This document shows positions 47,172-60,344 of a stretch of DNA of 64,000 bases, piece after piece. Position numbers and translations under genes: made by a program. Every line of letters begins with the position of its first letter. Position 1 is the first letter of the stretch. The stretch spans positions 16,396,051-16,460,050 of the forward strand of contig OX637391.1 of the NCBI GenBank assembly GCA_951799425.1, in the 5' to 3' direction. The notes below the pieces were generated by a model, which made no database searches, was not told where the DNA came from, and saw nothing but the letters and a program-made list of their open reading frames with translations. The DNA comes from Ilex aquifolium (lineage: Eukaryota > Streptophyta > Magnoliopsida > Aquifoliales > Aquifoliaceae).

Positions 47172-48399
47172 TGCCATCATTTTGGGTGCATACAGCTTTG
47201 GGGTTTACTTACCATTTTAAGGGTGAAGCTTATCACTTTTGAAGATAAAGCTACCGATTTTTTGGATTTTTTTTTTTTCACTTTTCAGTACTATATTAAA
47301 AAATAAATGGCGGTGCCATAGTGTTTCCCAACATAGAAAGGGATAATCATTCATTAGTGATGCACTGAAGAGTAACATCAAGGTAAGAACAAAATATCCT
47401 CTTGAGTACATTAACCTGATTAGCAGATAGATATTTTCAATCACACAAGGAAGTTTCTCTTCCTTTATTACAGAAATTAAATAAAACGAAAAAAAGGATA
47501 AAACCAAATCCAAATATTTGCCACTGTTTACAAATAATCACACAATCACATAACTAAAGCCATTATATGGGATTATGGAGCAGAGATGCCACTTACTTGG
47601 AAAAATTATAAAAAAAAAAAACTTGGAAAAATTTTAGGAACATGCCACAAAAGGAAGGACAACTAACAGGGCAAACTACCCTTTATCTTTTAAAGTCTTT
47701 GGTGACAAGTAAATAGCACTAAAAACAATCACGGGCTAATCACAGTAAGAAAGTCCAATCTCTGAAATACAGTTTAATATGTTCATGGTATTATACAAGT
47801 AGAAAGCTTCGGTTATGACTTGATCAAATAGAGTCAGAAAACCTTTCTATCTACTTCTATTTGTTAGTTCTGAAGTTGTTCACATCATTGGAAATTGAAT
47901 TTCTCAAATCTTACAAAACTTTCTATGTTTTTTATCTATTTTTTTTCAGAAAACATATTGAATTTCTTGAGTTTCTGTTCTTCAGCTAACTGAACTAACA
48001 TTGCAACGCATAACCTTGTAATTTTAATTTTTACCCCAATTAGATCAATTGCAAGGCACTAGTTGAAAGGGGCATAGTGAAGTTTATTTTTATTTTTATT
48101 TTTTACCGACATATATGGTAGCTCACTCATATCCATTTTGACTGGTCCAGCATAGAGATGTGTTCTAAATGCATTAAGAGCGCTGTTATCAGAAGTTCAA
48201 CTTGGATTTCATTTCATACTAAATTTCAGGTTAAGTCACAAAAGCAGATTTTATTGCAAGAACTACTGTTCACATAACAACTTTGATAACATGGATGCAG
48301 TGCAATGGGCAGACATACCATCTGCAATTATCAGCCACATAACTACAGATGGCAAGCTTACATTGGCAAATTTGAAAGGAGAGAGGTTCAAAACAAACC

Positions 48400-49761
48400 T
48401 TAGACATAAGGAAGCAACAGTTTGAAGTAGATAATGACATACACTGAAAGGGAGAACAAAGCAAACACATGCTGCCAGAAGAGGAGTGCCGATGCTTCGC
48501 TAACTGCATAACCTCTCAAGCTAGCAACTGCTCCCAACAATATGGCACTTGGCGCTGTGTATTGCAACAAAAGCACAAACCGATACATTTGATCACCATG
48601 GATCAAAATGTTCAGTCTATCAGCCAAACAAACCACCCCTATTCCAATCAAAGGAAGTATCAGAAGTCTTGCAATGATGATGCCAATTGTAGTTCGAAGC
48701 CCAAGTCTAGATTCATTGGGACCCTCAGCAAGCATTCCTCCAAGGATTAGCATTACTGAAGGCACCATTGCTCCAGCCACAATTTCTAAACTATCGGAAA
48801 TAAATGAAAGGGGTGCGTCATTGCCATAAACAAAACTTTTGAGGAAAGGAACCATTCCAACAATGAGGGCCAACAGGGTAGCAAATGTGGGAGGCTGAAG
48901 GATATGAAGGATAGGCGTTTTCTCAGCAACAATTCGTATCCTTCTAACCATCCTGGGCTCTGCCAAGCACCTAATTGATTTGGGACTCCTTGAACCTCCC
49001 TCCTCCAGTGAATCAGGGTCTGGGATTGAGGTTTGCGAAATGCTAGAGACACTAGTAAAGACCCTTGCAATAATTGATGTTTTGCAATGCTCAGTTTCTT
49101 TATCTTCCATTCCAGGCCATTCAGCTTCCACAAGAAGTGGCCTACTAAGATTGTCTACCGATAATTGTTCCTGAATCTCAACACCTTCCTCCTGCTCAAC
49201 CACCTCGTAATACTCTAACGGGGGCTCCATCATGTGATAAACGAGGGTATAAACAAGAAGTACAGCAACCCATTGGGCAAAAGATACATAAGCAATACCA
49301 GTCCTTTCGCATTCTGGACCAAACGGATTATCTGCGCTATGGCACACGGACCCAACAATAGCTAGGGGCAGATTGCCGGTGTTACCAAAGGCCGTCACAA
49401 TTACAGTGAACCTAATGAATTCAGGAGGTGGTCGGCATATTAGTGCGACCAAGAACCCCAACACACAACCAATAGCAGTACTGAGGATCACGTTTACGGG
49501 TATGAACCACCAATCGATGAAATTCTGTAGAGTAATGGATTCACCGAGGTGAATGAAGATCGTACAAGGCAAGAAGAGAGCAAAAACAAGCTTGCTAAGA
49601 AGCTTAAAAGTGGCTCTTGGGACAATTTGGGTCTTGGGGTGGGCAAGAATCAGACCAATGACAATGAGAGAGAGGAGTTTCAACAATGGTAGAACAGCAC
49701 TTAGAAGATTTTCCTTTCCAGAATTCACACTTCCTATACTCATGGCAGAGAGGAATTCCAT
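48400..49761 (-). CDS. PILS: PIN-LIKES (PILS) auxin transport facilitator, copy 2
   Basis: A 453-residue, single-coding-exon paralogue of the gene at 26788-28149, same strand, about 21.6 kb away. Roughly 26 substitutions distinguish them (about 94% identity by eye), including L125F next to the GNTGN motif, E190Q in the acidic loop, L291P at the start of the second membrane block and F385I. The topology motifs are all kept: two blocks of about five membrane segments, a hydrophilic central loop and GNTGNLPLA. The start is ATG 49761, since the frame upstream begins with a non-ATG codon. Unlike copy 1 its upstream region is continuous for at least 200 bp, so it is the better candidate for ancestral expression. 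The ER location and auxin role are inferred from the family. Confidence 0.93.
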   Translation of the reverse strand: MEFLSAMSIGSVNSGKENLLSAVLPLLKLLSLIVIGLILAHPKTQIVPRATFKLLSKLVFALFLPCTIFIHLGESITLQNFIDWWFIPVNVILSTAIGCVLGFLVALICRPPPEFIRFTVIVTAFGNTGNLPLAIVGSVCHSADNPFGPECERTGIAYVSFAQWVAVLLVYTLVYHMMEPPLEYYEVVEQEEGVEIQEQLSVDNLSRPLLVEAEWPGMEDKETEHCKTSIIARVFTSVSSISQTSIPDPDSLEEGGSRSPKSIRCLAEPRMVRRIRIVAEKTPILHILQPPTFATLLALIVGMVPFLKSFVYGNDAPLSFISDSLEIVAGAMVPSVMLILGGMLAEGPNESRLGLRTTIGIIIARLLILPLIGIGVVCLADRLNILIHGDQMYRFVLLLQYTAPSAILLGAVASLRGYAVSEASALLFWQHVFALFSLSVYVIIYFKLLLPYV

Positions 49762-49785
49762 GATCAAATAGGAAACCACAAAATT

Positions 49786-50184
49786 CTAAGCCCAAGAAAT
49801 TGAAATCTTAGTTCAAGCTTTACACTTTAGAACATGGGTTTTTTTACAGAAATTCACATATTACAGAACTAAAGCAACAAAATCAATAGGAATACCTTAT
49901 TAGACAGGCAGCAGGGGAAGTGATTCGATCCAAAAATGGAAAAGTGTTAATCTTTCACCAAATCACTCTTAAAACATACGGCCTGGCCTGGTAATTGGTT
50001 TTCTTTCATGAGAGAGTAGTTAGACACACACAAGCAAACGTGTTGGAAACCAAGAAATACCCAGAACTAGTAACGAAACTCATTCAACAACCCACAATTT
50101 ACAAACTACAACATCAGTTTTTGACAGGATTCATACATATAGTACACACTACATAGCAACATAATTGAAATGGAACTTTCTTAC
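49786..50184 (-). other. Intron in the 5' UTR of PILS copy 2
   Basis: Donor |GTAAGAAAG at 50184 and acceptor CTTGGGCTTAG| at 49786 give 399 nt, the same length as in copy 1. The second leader exon is about 26 nt shorter than in copy 1. Confidence 0.75.
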
Positions 50185-50219
50185 CTAAATTTCTTAAAGA
50201 AGAGCTCTATTTAATGATC

Positions 50220-50258
<39 letters not shown>

Positions 50259-50400
50259 AGAGAGCAGAGAAACTCTTGGAAAGTTTAGAGGGAGAGAGGA
50301 GATTGGAGAGGGAGATGCTGTTTGATTCGGAGTGGATAATTGAGAGATATTTTATTAAGCCAATAATGGTTGAAATAATTGCTTTTGCCAAAATAATATA
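50185..50400 (-). promoter_or_regulatory. Leader and promoter of PILS copy 2
   Basis: Contains a (CT)n tract (plus-strand GA repeat at 50224-50258), a second CT-rich stretch, and CCATTATTGGCTTAATAAAA near 50353-50372 as a conserved CCAAT/TATA-like block. The MULE found in copy 1 is absent here. Confidence 0.55.
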
Positions 50401-50754
50401 AACATGAGGGTTGTTGAAGTTATAATAAATTGTTTTTAGTGTTAATTGTTTTTGGAAAATGATTACATCACAAAAGGACGTGCATCACATTTTGACGCCT
50501 GAGAGTCAGAGGTCATACGAGAGTTCTGGGTTGGCAGGCCTTCGTGGAAGGTTACTGTTGGACCGTCATTTATGAAGTTAGACAGTTATACATAATTCTT
50601 CCTTCATTTTCTCCTGCTAACGTGAACACACATGCTTTTTGAAATGGAGAGGTTCTGGTGCCAACGTATCGTCGTAAAAATTGTGTGTTTATCAATGTTT
50701 TGTCATTAAATATTATTCACTAAAGATGATAATTTTATCCATAAAAACTGTCAC

Positions 50755-52900
50755 ACCCCTACCCTGGATCACATAGGGTGGACGGCGGACCGGCCACCAA
50801 GGCCTTAACCAACCAATCATGTGCATAGTAAATACAAAATACAGCGGAAGACAAATAATAAAGTGATCCAATCCATCAATCTAATGAATACCAGAGGAAT
50901 AAATTAAACTTCAGCAACATCATTATTAAACTCATGTAAAACAATAATCAACCATAAGGTTCACTACTCTAAGTATAAGCAACATTATCCCCAAAACAAT
51001 TGAATATTTGTCTCAAAACTATGAAAGGCATTTATTCTTGAAGACCTACAATAAAATAAATCTTCAAGTCCTCTAATCCCTTGTATATCAGCAGACTTAC
51101 TCCTCACCCTGATCCTCTCCTGAAAAATGTTATATATTTGGGTGAGCACAATGGCTCGTGAATAGCAACCACCGCTAATGATGTGCGAAAATAAATCCCA
51201 CAGTTTATATACAAAAATAAACTTTGATACATACATAAGTACAACAAATTGTACTCCAATCCTTGTCACATAATCATGTAAACAAAATGATCTCATGATC
51301 ACAAATAACTTTATAAATAAAAAGACATTTATAACCCAAAACATCCAATCATTTTTACAAATAACTTTATAAATGAAGAGACATTTATAATCCAAAACAC
51401 TCACACAAATTCAGTCTCAAATACATTTGTCAAATCATGTTTGTTACCACTAGCCTGGTAACTGGCCCCTATGTGCACATTCCTATACTGACCACACCGG
51501 TATACAATCTCGTTACCATTTAGACCTGGTAACCCAGTCCCCGTCTCATAAACATGATTTTCACACACACACCAAAATTGTAGTTTCAGTCCCAACGCAC
51601 ACAAAATGTTTCTTTCATCACCAAAACAATGATATAAAGTCATCCCACAAATTTCCCAAAATTCACATGTATGACAGTTCACATTTGCAAAACATTTAAT
51701 TGCAACCCCAAACATCAACACATATATCATATGTATGAAAAATTCACACGCACGCACCCACACATTTAATATAGAAAATTCTCCCAAAAGAAGTAGTAAA
51801 CTACTCACCTTGATTTCCAAAATCCAATTCAAAACACTCTTTCTCAATCTCAATGCAATCACCACCTAATCCAAAATAACATATAACAATCAAGCTCTAT
51901 TCCTAATTTCGTCGTTTCGCGATTCTATATTTAATTTTTATACCTTCTACCCATTGATATATACTTAATATATCTTTTACATATAAATATCCTTTCTAAT
52001 ACGAGGTAATAGGGTATAGACGTATTCTGTGCTATTTAGAAAAGGTTTCTAAAGTTTTGGGGTCAAATCATAATTTTTGAAACTTTTGGGGTCAAAATAT
52101 AATTTCCTTAAAAAACGAAATTTCTGTTTTCGGGCATGCCATAAATTTTCCAGAATATTATTTAAGATTCTAGAGACCCATTTTTCGAAAATACAACCTC
52201 AATTTGATTTATTAGAATAACCATTGATTTTTAAACACTTAATCGAAACTTTTATGGGTCATTTCAAAATTTCAAAAAATTTTCAAGACTCGGGGGCTGT
52301 TTTGAAATGACTATATTTGTTTCAAACATATTGGGTCAGTTCTATAAATTACCAAGTTCCATGGTAGTCAAAAATTGAGTTTATAAAAGAATAGGGATCA
52401 AAATAAAACTACTTAAAACTAAGGGGGAGGTTTCCATAATTTCAAACCTTTCATCATCTTCAACCTTGCATTCCGGTAGCTTGGTCTGCATCTTTTTTTT
52501 TTTCTTTCCTCCCCTTTTTCTCAATATCTTCTTAACACAAATACCCACCATATTATATTTGCATTCACATATTTCAACCCTATAAACCTATCCATATGGA
52601 TTACTTGCAAGATATAATAGACTACAAACTTATATATATGTACATATAATGATTAAATATACAATTTAAATTTCAATATAAAAACTAACCTTGACGATTA
52701 AATCGTCTAATTTTCTTCATTCTTCTCTAAATCTCTTCCTTTTTCTTTACTTGACGCCCTAGCATCTCCCTCATTTCTTTTATTCCAACGTGTGTGCAGG
52801 TATTACTATGGAAAAAGAATATATATATATATATATATCCATGGACGTCTAGGGCAACACGGGGACTTATTTTAATCACACTTTTATCTCCCCCCCCCCC
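50755..52900. repeat. TE-derived repeat starting TGTCACACCCC, class uncertain
   Basis: Begins TGTCACACCCC and carries GGTGAGCAC.ATGGCTCGTG and later ACTCACCTTGATTTCC, blocks that recur in looser form in 54115-55800. Such sequences are common in plant LTR elements, but I cannot find paired ends. Minus-strand frames at 50985-51865 have no recognisable product. A poly-C/poly-T run lies at 52890-52918. Confidence 0.4.
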
Positions 52901-52972
52901 CCCCCCCTTTTTTTTTTCATCTAGATAGATGTCTTCACAAACCTTATCACTAAAAGATCATATCAAATCTAA

Positions 52973-52980
<8 letters not shown>

Positions 52981-53035
<55 letters not shown>
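52981..53035. repeat. (CA)n-(TA)n microsatellite
   Basis: About 40 bp of AC dinucleotides followed by AT dinucleotides. Confidence 0.95.
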
Positions 53036-53036
<1 letters not shown>

Positions 53037-53295
53037 GAAGAGTTTAATCTATTCAACAATACTACCATATTTAAACCACATGTATAAGAGTCCTAATAGG
53101 TTTCTCTAAGACAAGACTTTTATTAGAGACACATTAGACTTCTTTTAATTATTTTTTATCCTTATATATATATATATATAATTACTCATAGGTAACCAAT
53201 GCATCAAAATAAAATAATAATTTTTTTTTCGGGTAATTACAAAAATTGTACCTTTTTTTCTAAAAATTATAATTTTAAATATAAATATGATAATA

Positions 53296-53925
53296 TCTAT
53301 ATTTATACGACTAATAAAAGTATTTTAACATGAAATTTTTTTGATTTACTATATTATCCTTATAAAAAATTATAATGGTTAACATATCCTTTTGTATTTA
53401 AATATATAAATTATCATTTTATCTCTATATATTTAAATAACAAACCAATATCTAACAAATCATATAAATTTGTCTATCTTTGCAAAACTCTTAAATGGTC
53501 ATGTTATGCTTAACATAATATATAAAAAAAATATTATTTTTTTTCAAAATCTCAATATTAATACATGTTGACAACTCTATTGATACAATATCATCTCCAA
53601 TGCCCAAAAATAAATATATATAGCTTTTCTATTCATTTACAATCAAAATAATTTGGTAAAAAACTATTGAGGCACAAAGTAAAAACAAGAAAGACAAAAA
53701 AAAACAAAAAAACCTATAACTCTTACAATTGAGTAGCTCGAATGAAAGAATCACAGAAAATGAGTCAATTTTATGTTTATGGTTATGCAGAGAATATTAA
53801 TAGTTTAAGCATCATAAATATGAGATAATATTTAATTTAGCTAAATAATTAATTTTTTTTATATATTCTATCAAATATTTCAACAAAAAAATTCACGTGC
53901 AACGCATGTGGTGAATGAAAAACAA
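53296..53925 (+). mobile_element. Possible degenerate Helitron
   Basis: The start resembles a plant Helitron 5' end (A|TCTATATTTATACGACTAATAAAAG, given as 53294-53318). The end has the hairpin CACGTGCAACGCATGTG (53894-53910). The expected CTRR terminus is not preserved. Confidence 0.35.
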
Positions 53926-54114
53926 ACAATCCACATCTTAAAAACAATCCAATATAATTGTTTTTAAATTTGAAGAAAATTTGATTCACTATTTTACCCT
54001 TACAAAAAATTAAAAAGATCACTCTATCCTTTCACACTTAATATCTAAATTATCATCATATCATTATACATTTAAATCTCCAAATTACATTGAAGATCAC
54101 TTTTAATTATTGTA

Positions 54115-55579
54115 ACGCCCCAAAAATCACCTTGGAAGACATTACATTCTAACACCATTCATACCATGAGAGCAACTAATAAAATCCATTAATAACCGGG
54201 GTTCCTTAATTTAATAAAATTCGGGCAGAGTCTCCTTTGTTCGAGGAGCTCTACCCAAAACACAACCTGTGCAATTATACTACATTGACCACACCGGGTC
54301 AATTGATCCATAAAATATTTATAACATTATCTAAAAGAATAATCTCAAACCATGGCTACTACATCAAAAGAATTACATTTGAACTTAGCAGCGAAATAAA
54401 AAAAAATACTAGACTTTACATGATTGTATATAATCGTTCATAGTCTAGCACAAAAATAAACGACATCTCTAGATGTCCCACTCGAGATCCAAGTACCCCT
54501 CTAATGAAGCTTCTCCATGGCCCGGCTCGTTAGCACCGAGCTCCTCCTCCAGCCCATAATCTGTAAAATGTTTAACTGTAGGGGGTGAGCACGAAGCTCT
54601 GTAGAAAAAATCCTCCAAAACTCGAACAAGGTTTAGAAAACAGATAAGAACCGGTCGGTCTCATTTCGTAAATAACATATATCAATTTTGAAGGAAAAAC
54701 AGAACATTTTAAATAGATCTCAAATTTAAGCCGTAACAATAATCAAGTGAAAGGTTAAAGTAAATTTCATAATAATATACCATTTCCAACTTTAAGCCAT
54801 TTAGGAAGGGTGCCTTCCGATGCATTGTCCCACACCAATGCACCGGCCAAGACGATCCAACCCATCATCCCAGGTATATTGGTTCATCCCTGTACCATGT
54901 ATGTTGATTGCTTCTGATGAATCTACCAAGCGATTATACCTAGTCCACCAATCACCATCACATTCACAAACACTTTAGGAAAGGGCGTCTACCATCTCAA
55001 TGGCAGTGACGAGTCCCTTCCCAGGGAAAGTATACCATCCCTTGTTCGAACTCCTGTGAACGATAATGGTCGCAGTACCAAATGACAATCCACTACAAGT
55101 GTTAGGAAACCATCTCACCCCCACTGGGATAGACTAACCTCTAACACTCTACGGCATCTCTCGATGGCAATCCAAGTCCATCACAACAACCATACAAATG
55201 AGGAAACCAAAAATTCTCAATTCACCAACAATTCCAAATAAATACAAAATCCACAATTTCTCATTTTACAAGCATATCTCAAAAATTCCCAAATTTATCA
55301 TGTAACAATTCCAATGACCAATTAATGAAAAATACAAAGAGATCACAACAACATCATTTATTACTCAACACAAAGCACTAAAGTTTTAGAAATCAAGAAC
55401 AAATGAATATTTAGAGAAAAATCCATCTCTCATGAGCACAAGAGTTTCAAAACAAGAAATAGAGGTTTCATGGCAATCTAACCATAGCCTTGTTTTAAAC
55501 ATGATAATATTTGCAAGAATATCAAAAATCAAAGATTTTCTAACACATATCTAAGATTTAGAGTCAAACACACACACAC

Positions 55580-55648
<69 letters not shown>

Positions 55649-55800
55649 GAACAAGAGTGAGAGAAACCCCTACCTTGAATCAAAGATTCCAAGTGAAAGC
55701 CCAAACCCTATAGACCTCCTTCTTCCCTTTTCTTCCTCCCTTAATCTTCCTCTAAGGTTCCAAGAGGTGTGGGGCGAGAGTGGAGTGAAAAGAATGGGAG
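54115..55800. repeat. TE-derived repeat starting TGTAACGCCCC, class uncertain
   Basis: Begins TGTAACGCCCC with a GGGGTGAGCACGAAGCTCTG block and an internal TACCTTGAATCAAAG, like 50755-52900. No genes recognised. Confidence 0.4.
55569..55646. repeat. (AC)n-(AT)n microsatellite
   Basis: About 12 bp of AC followed by over 60 bp of AT dinucleotides. Confidence 0.95.
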
Positions 55801-56205
55801 TAAATGGCTGAAATCTGTGTTTTTAAACACAGCAGTCCCGAAGTACTGTTTATAGACTGTTTTGGTGTTCTCCAAAATTACGATTTTGCCACTAAGAATC
55901 TCCAATTTGATCCATATGACTATCCTAAGGTTTTTCGACGTTCCGAATTCATTTTTAATGTTATTTTTACCTAAAAACATTTATTTTTATGATTTATTTC
56001 AAACTAAAATAAATTTACACTCGAAATACTAAAATTACTATTTTATTCTTACGGTTTCAATATATTGATGAGAATGCAAAATGTCATATTTTTTTCTATT
56101 TTAATATTTAGACTTTTATACTTATTTGAAGCCTAAATGTACTCATTATTCTTATATTTTGATTTAGGATGCAAATGGAGACGTTAAATGCAAAACGGAA
56201 CTAAT

Positions 56206-56612
56206 TGGACTATTTCGACATCGTTTCGTTATCTGGGTATAACTCTCTCATCCGAGCTCCGATTGAGATGATTCAAGATGCTATGGAACGCTAAGAAATA
56301 TTTATCCAACTTCCATGTTTTGAGTTTTGAGAGATATTGACTGCATCAAGATCAAAATTGGGCTTGAAGTTGCAGTTAGTACACTGTTCACGTGCACAAT
56401 TGGACTGTTTCGACATCGCTTCGTTATCTAGGCATAACACTCTCATCCGAGCTCCGATTGAGATGATTCAAGATTCTATGGAATGCTAAGAAAGAGTTAT
56501 ACAACTTCCATGTTTTGAGTTTTGAGAGATATTGACTGCATCAAAATCGAAATTGGGCTTAAAGTTGCAGCTAGTACACTGTTCACGTGCACTGTTCACG
56601 TGCACAATTGGA
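56206..56612. repeat. 195-bp tandem duplication
   Basis: Two units starting TGGACTATTTCGACATCG (56206) and TGGACTGTTTCGACATCG (56401), about 90% alike by eye. Each ends in ACTGTTCACGTGCA, which the second unit repeats twice. Confidence 0.85.
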
Positions 56613-57032
56613 CTTTATTTTATTTTTACGTCATTACATATATAAGAATCACTAAACAAGTACATTACTATATTAATATAAACATGTGGGGGTTTACAAT
56701 TATATATTCTCTTTGCATAAATGTCAATTTTTATGAAACTTTTTGATTGATTATATTACTCTTAAAAAATATATGCATAATTATAAGTTTTAACAAATAT
56801 TCAAAAACTCCATCAATGTAATATTACTCATCACATTTATAAAGATAATATTATGAATACATATGTATATTTTATTTTTCATCAAAATGTTTAACCATTT
56901 CATTTTTAAGATAAAAAATAATGTATATATAGTTTTACATGATTTTTTAGTCGCAGCAAACTTTTTAAAATGTGTTAACATTTTATGTGAAAATTTGGAT
57001 TTTTTTAAAATTTTAATATGTTTTATAATATA

Positions 57033-58239
57033 CTAGTTATTACCCGTGCCTGAAGGCACTGTAACACCAAAATTGTTCATGCTCAAATTGATAGGACAAC
57101 TATTAAATTTTGTCTTTCAAGGGAAACCAATGAGCTTCATAGGCTCATTATACATTTCCTACATTAGAAGTAAAAAGAGCTCTGTCTCTGTCTCTGTTTC
57201 TCTCTCCAGCTCTACTATTTTTCACTGCTAAAAAAATGAAATACGAATAACGAACTCTAAATTTCTAGTTCAATAAGCAATGGATCAAACAACAGCACCC
57301 ATTCATACCTTGGTCTTCTCATTTCCAAAATCAGCAAGCCACCCAATTCTTGTGAGTACTAATAATCGCCGACAAAAGCCCGGCCGACGATACCAAAAGT
57401 GGCCCCGAAAGCCGTCCCTTTCCGTCTCGAATATCGGCCAACGCCATTAAACCATCGGCTAAATCTTGCACAGTAGAAAGCCTTTTCATCGTCTTTTTCT
57501 CTCCCAATTTCCTCAACTTTTCCTCTTCCTCTCCACACCCAATACCTCTGGCCACCGCAATTTCAATGCTCGCTGTCAAACTCGCCTCATCTTCACCAAT
57601 CCTCCTCAAATCCCTAAAGTGAAACTGAATCAAATGCCAATCGTCAAAGCTGTGGTTCCATATCTCGGTGAGTCGTTCGATTCTCGATGAGTAAAGAAGA
57701 CTTACATTCGAGCCTTGCAGAGATCGCCTGCCTTGATGGTGTGAAACTCAGTTCTGAAAATGGTGGCTGAAACTTAGATCTGAAAATTCAAATCGAACAC
57801 TTCTGAAAAACCGATCAACAGGTTGAAAAATTCAGTGCTCTCACACAACTGGTGGTTTCGGTTCTGGGTTTGGTAGTGATGATTTGTGGTGGTGGTGGTG
57901 GTTTCGGTTCTGGGTCTGGTAGTGATGATTTGCGGTGGTGGTGGTGGTTTCGGTTCTGGGTCAGGGGTGTGTCGTTGGGGCTGAAAGAGAGAGAGAAGTG
58001 TGAACAGAGAGGAGAGAGAAGAGAGTGTGAACAGATAGGAGAGAGTTCTGGAGAGTTCTAGTGTGTGAGAACATGTGAGTGTGTGATGAAAAGATTGGGC
58101 GGGAATCTAAAAATTGTTAGATTAATATTAACCCTTAGATTAGATTTAGACAAATTTAGAAATGATCTGAACCGCGAAAAGCAAAAGTCATTTTGTTTAT
58201 CTTTTGAGATTTGAATTGTAAGCTACTTTATTATATAGA
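57033..58239 (-). mobile_element. Non-autonomous Helitron B, 1.2 kb, with captured gene fragment
   Basis: On the minus strand the 5' end is A|TCTATATAATAAAGTAGC (58239). The 3' end is the hairpin GTGCCTTCAGGCAC (57046-57059), a 9-nt spacer and CTAG|T (57033-57036). Both termini match Helitron rules and Helitron A. The interior holds a PEX11-like exon (57331-57613) in the same orientation, a GGT-rich patch (57880-57960) and AG-rich sequence. No Rep/helicase. Confidence 0.8.
57331..57613 (-). pseudogene. Captured fragment resembling the last exon of PEX11 (peroxisomal membrane protein 11)
   Basis: Ninety-odd codons open to a TGA at 57331-57333. Sequence such as IGEDEASLTASIEIAVARG, then LSTVQDLADGLMALADIRDG and LLSAIISTHKNWVAC, resembles the C-terminal region of a plant PEX11A-type protein, which promotes peroxisome elongation and division. 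A CACTTTAG| splice acceptor directly precedes the exon (57614). Upstream exons are absent, and the whole piece lies between Helitron ends. The identification is from memory of the family; the capture is inferred from position. Confidence 0.65.
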
Positions 58240-58619
58240 TATTATAGCATTGTATATTAAGTTTTATCTTAATTGACCTAACTAATCCTAACTACACAAT
58301 TAGGTTCCAATACGATTCGTATATTGATAATTATTTTTTATTTTATTCAATGATTTATAAGTAGAATCTTAATCAAATTAAATTTAAAAAATTGAATTTT
58401 CAAATATTACTAAAAAATCACTTCCAATTACAAAATTATAGAAACAAAATAGAACTTTAATTATTTCTTTTATTTTTTATTATTTTTCTTAAAGTTAAAA
58501 CAACAAATCTTGAAAATATACAATGTTTTCAAAAATTCTATAGTAGAGCATGAGAGAAGAAAAAATTAGTTTAGTAAATTTGAGATTGTTAGTAGTATGC
58601 TCTAAGACCAATCATATAG

Positions 58620-60280
58620 ATGATGTTTTAGGGTTGTACTGGCAACATTCATTACTTAATTAAATAAAAGGGCAAGTTTATTTATCATGTTTCTACTTTA
58701 TTTCATTTTAATATACATGATATAGTCCATAGAGTATAAGTTAAGAAGATAGTTTCTCAAGATGTTGAGAAGAGGAGACCTATACTTCTTAGTACTTAAC
58801 TCTTAAATGTTCCTAGTCATAGGATTATTATTTGGGCATTACATAATCCGGATAGACTAGCACACACTATGTTTACTCATATTTGATATGAGGTGACTCG
58901 TCCAAGTCACTAGTGTTGGGACACTAAAGCAGGTGTGTGGGTGCTTGTTAGAGAACAAGTACACTGAACGTGACCATTGACTAACGTAGGATTTTTCATA
59001 TGGAGTTTTACATGCCTGTCAATGTTAAATCCTAAAGTTATAGTTATGCAACTAATCCTTAGACTTGAGACACCATGGTTGTCTTGTGCATGGACTTTTA
59101 TGCTTTAACTATACAACATATTCATATACTAACCATGTAACTTGGATATGTATTGTTGGACATAGTTAGGCATGCATGAAGACTTATGAGTGTACAAAAT
59201 AGAATCTATCATCCTTAGTAATTAAAGGGAGAATGTCCTATGTGATCTTCTAGGATATGACTCAAAGAGTCCTTGGCCAAGGCAGAATGACAATTAGAAA
59301 AGAGTTTCTAATTGATCATTAAGAGTTATAGTCCTAAGATCGAACACATAAGATTGAATTAGGGGTTTGACAGTAATTCCATACCCTAGTAATTCAATTG
59401 GGGCATTGTGCGATAGAAGGATTGAATTGCATGACAACTATAGACTGAATGGGTTCTTTACCTACTTCGTGTTATCCGGAGGTTGATCATGATATGCTGC
59501 TAGGTGTCACTCATGATTAGTAGAAGCTCGAAGAATAAAATTAATATAAATATATATTAATTGTTCTTCATAAAGAGAGAATTAGAAGAGTTCTAATTCA
59601 AGCTAAATTAGAAAGAGTTTTAATTTGAGATGCTACTTGTAGTTAGTATCGAATGCCTACAACCGGGTATGCTTGAACCTATAGGGTCACACACAATAGA
59701 ATTGATTAGAAACTAAAGGATAAAAGAGAGACAACCAATTAAGAGTTAATTGGGGTGAAAACCTAATTAAAAGTTAATTGGGGTGAAAACCTAATTAAGA
59801 GTTAATTAGGGACTTTATTACAATTAATGTTAATAAGGGGGTTATATGTAATTATGAGATAATTACAACTTGACCCAAATTAGGATTAGAGTCTTTAAAG
59901 CTCTATAAATACCTTTATGTAGGAGGTGGATATATACGATATAACAACTCTCTTGCTAGCACAAGAAGAACCACCCCTCATTGTCTCTCTCTACTAGTTT
60001 ATCAAAGGTTGAGGTAGATCCTTCTAGTTTATCAATTCGTGTGGATACCGATAGAGGCCAAACAATTGCGAGGCTTGGGGTAAAGATCAAATTCAGATTT
60101 GAAGGTTCAAAGTTGTTTGAGAAAGTTTGAAGATCGTTCAAAGCACGCTTCAAGAGGTAACCCTTAATCTTCACTATAGATATGAAGTTTCTCAGTTTGT
60201 ATTAAACATGAATAGATTTTGGAATGGGGAATCAAATTTTTTTAAATTCCGCTGCGTCCTTTACATGATTCCTTTCAGAG
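58620..60280 (+). repeat. Probable long solo LTR or non-autonomous LTR element
   Basis: No coding capacity. A TATA box CTCTATAAATACC (59901-59913) is followed 300 bp later by AAATTCCGCTGCGTCC, an ending typical of some plant LTRs just before the primer site. Exact ends and target duplication were not resolved. Short direct repeats of TTAATTGGGGTGAAAACCTA occur at 59744 and 59770. Confidence 0.45.
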
Positions 60281-60344
60281 ATGATATTTAATTCAAGTAC
60301 ACATATACTAAATATTTATTTGTTAATTTTTAAAAAAAAAATTA

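Noticed and set aside
50985-51865. Two adjacent minus-strand frames of 139 and 154 codons
   Set aside because: They lie in a TE-derived repeat, show no motif, and have hydrophobic stretches expected from AT-rich DNA.
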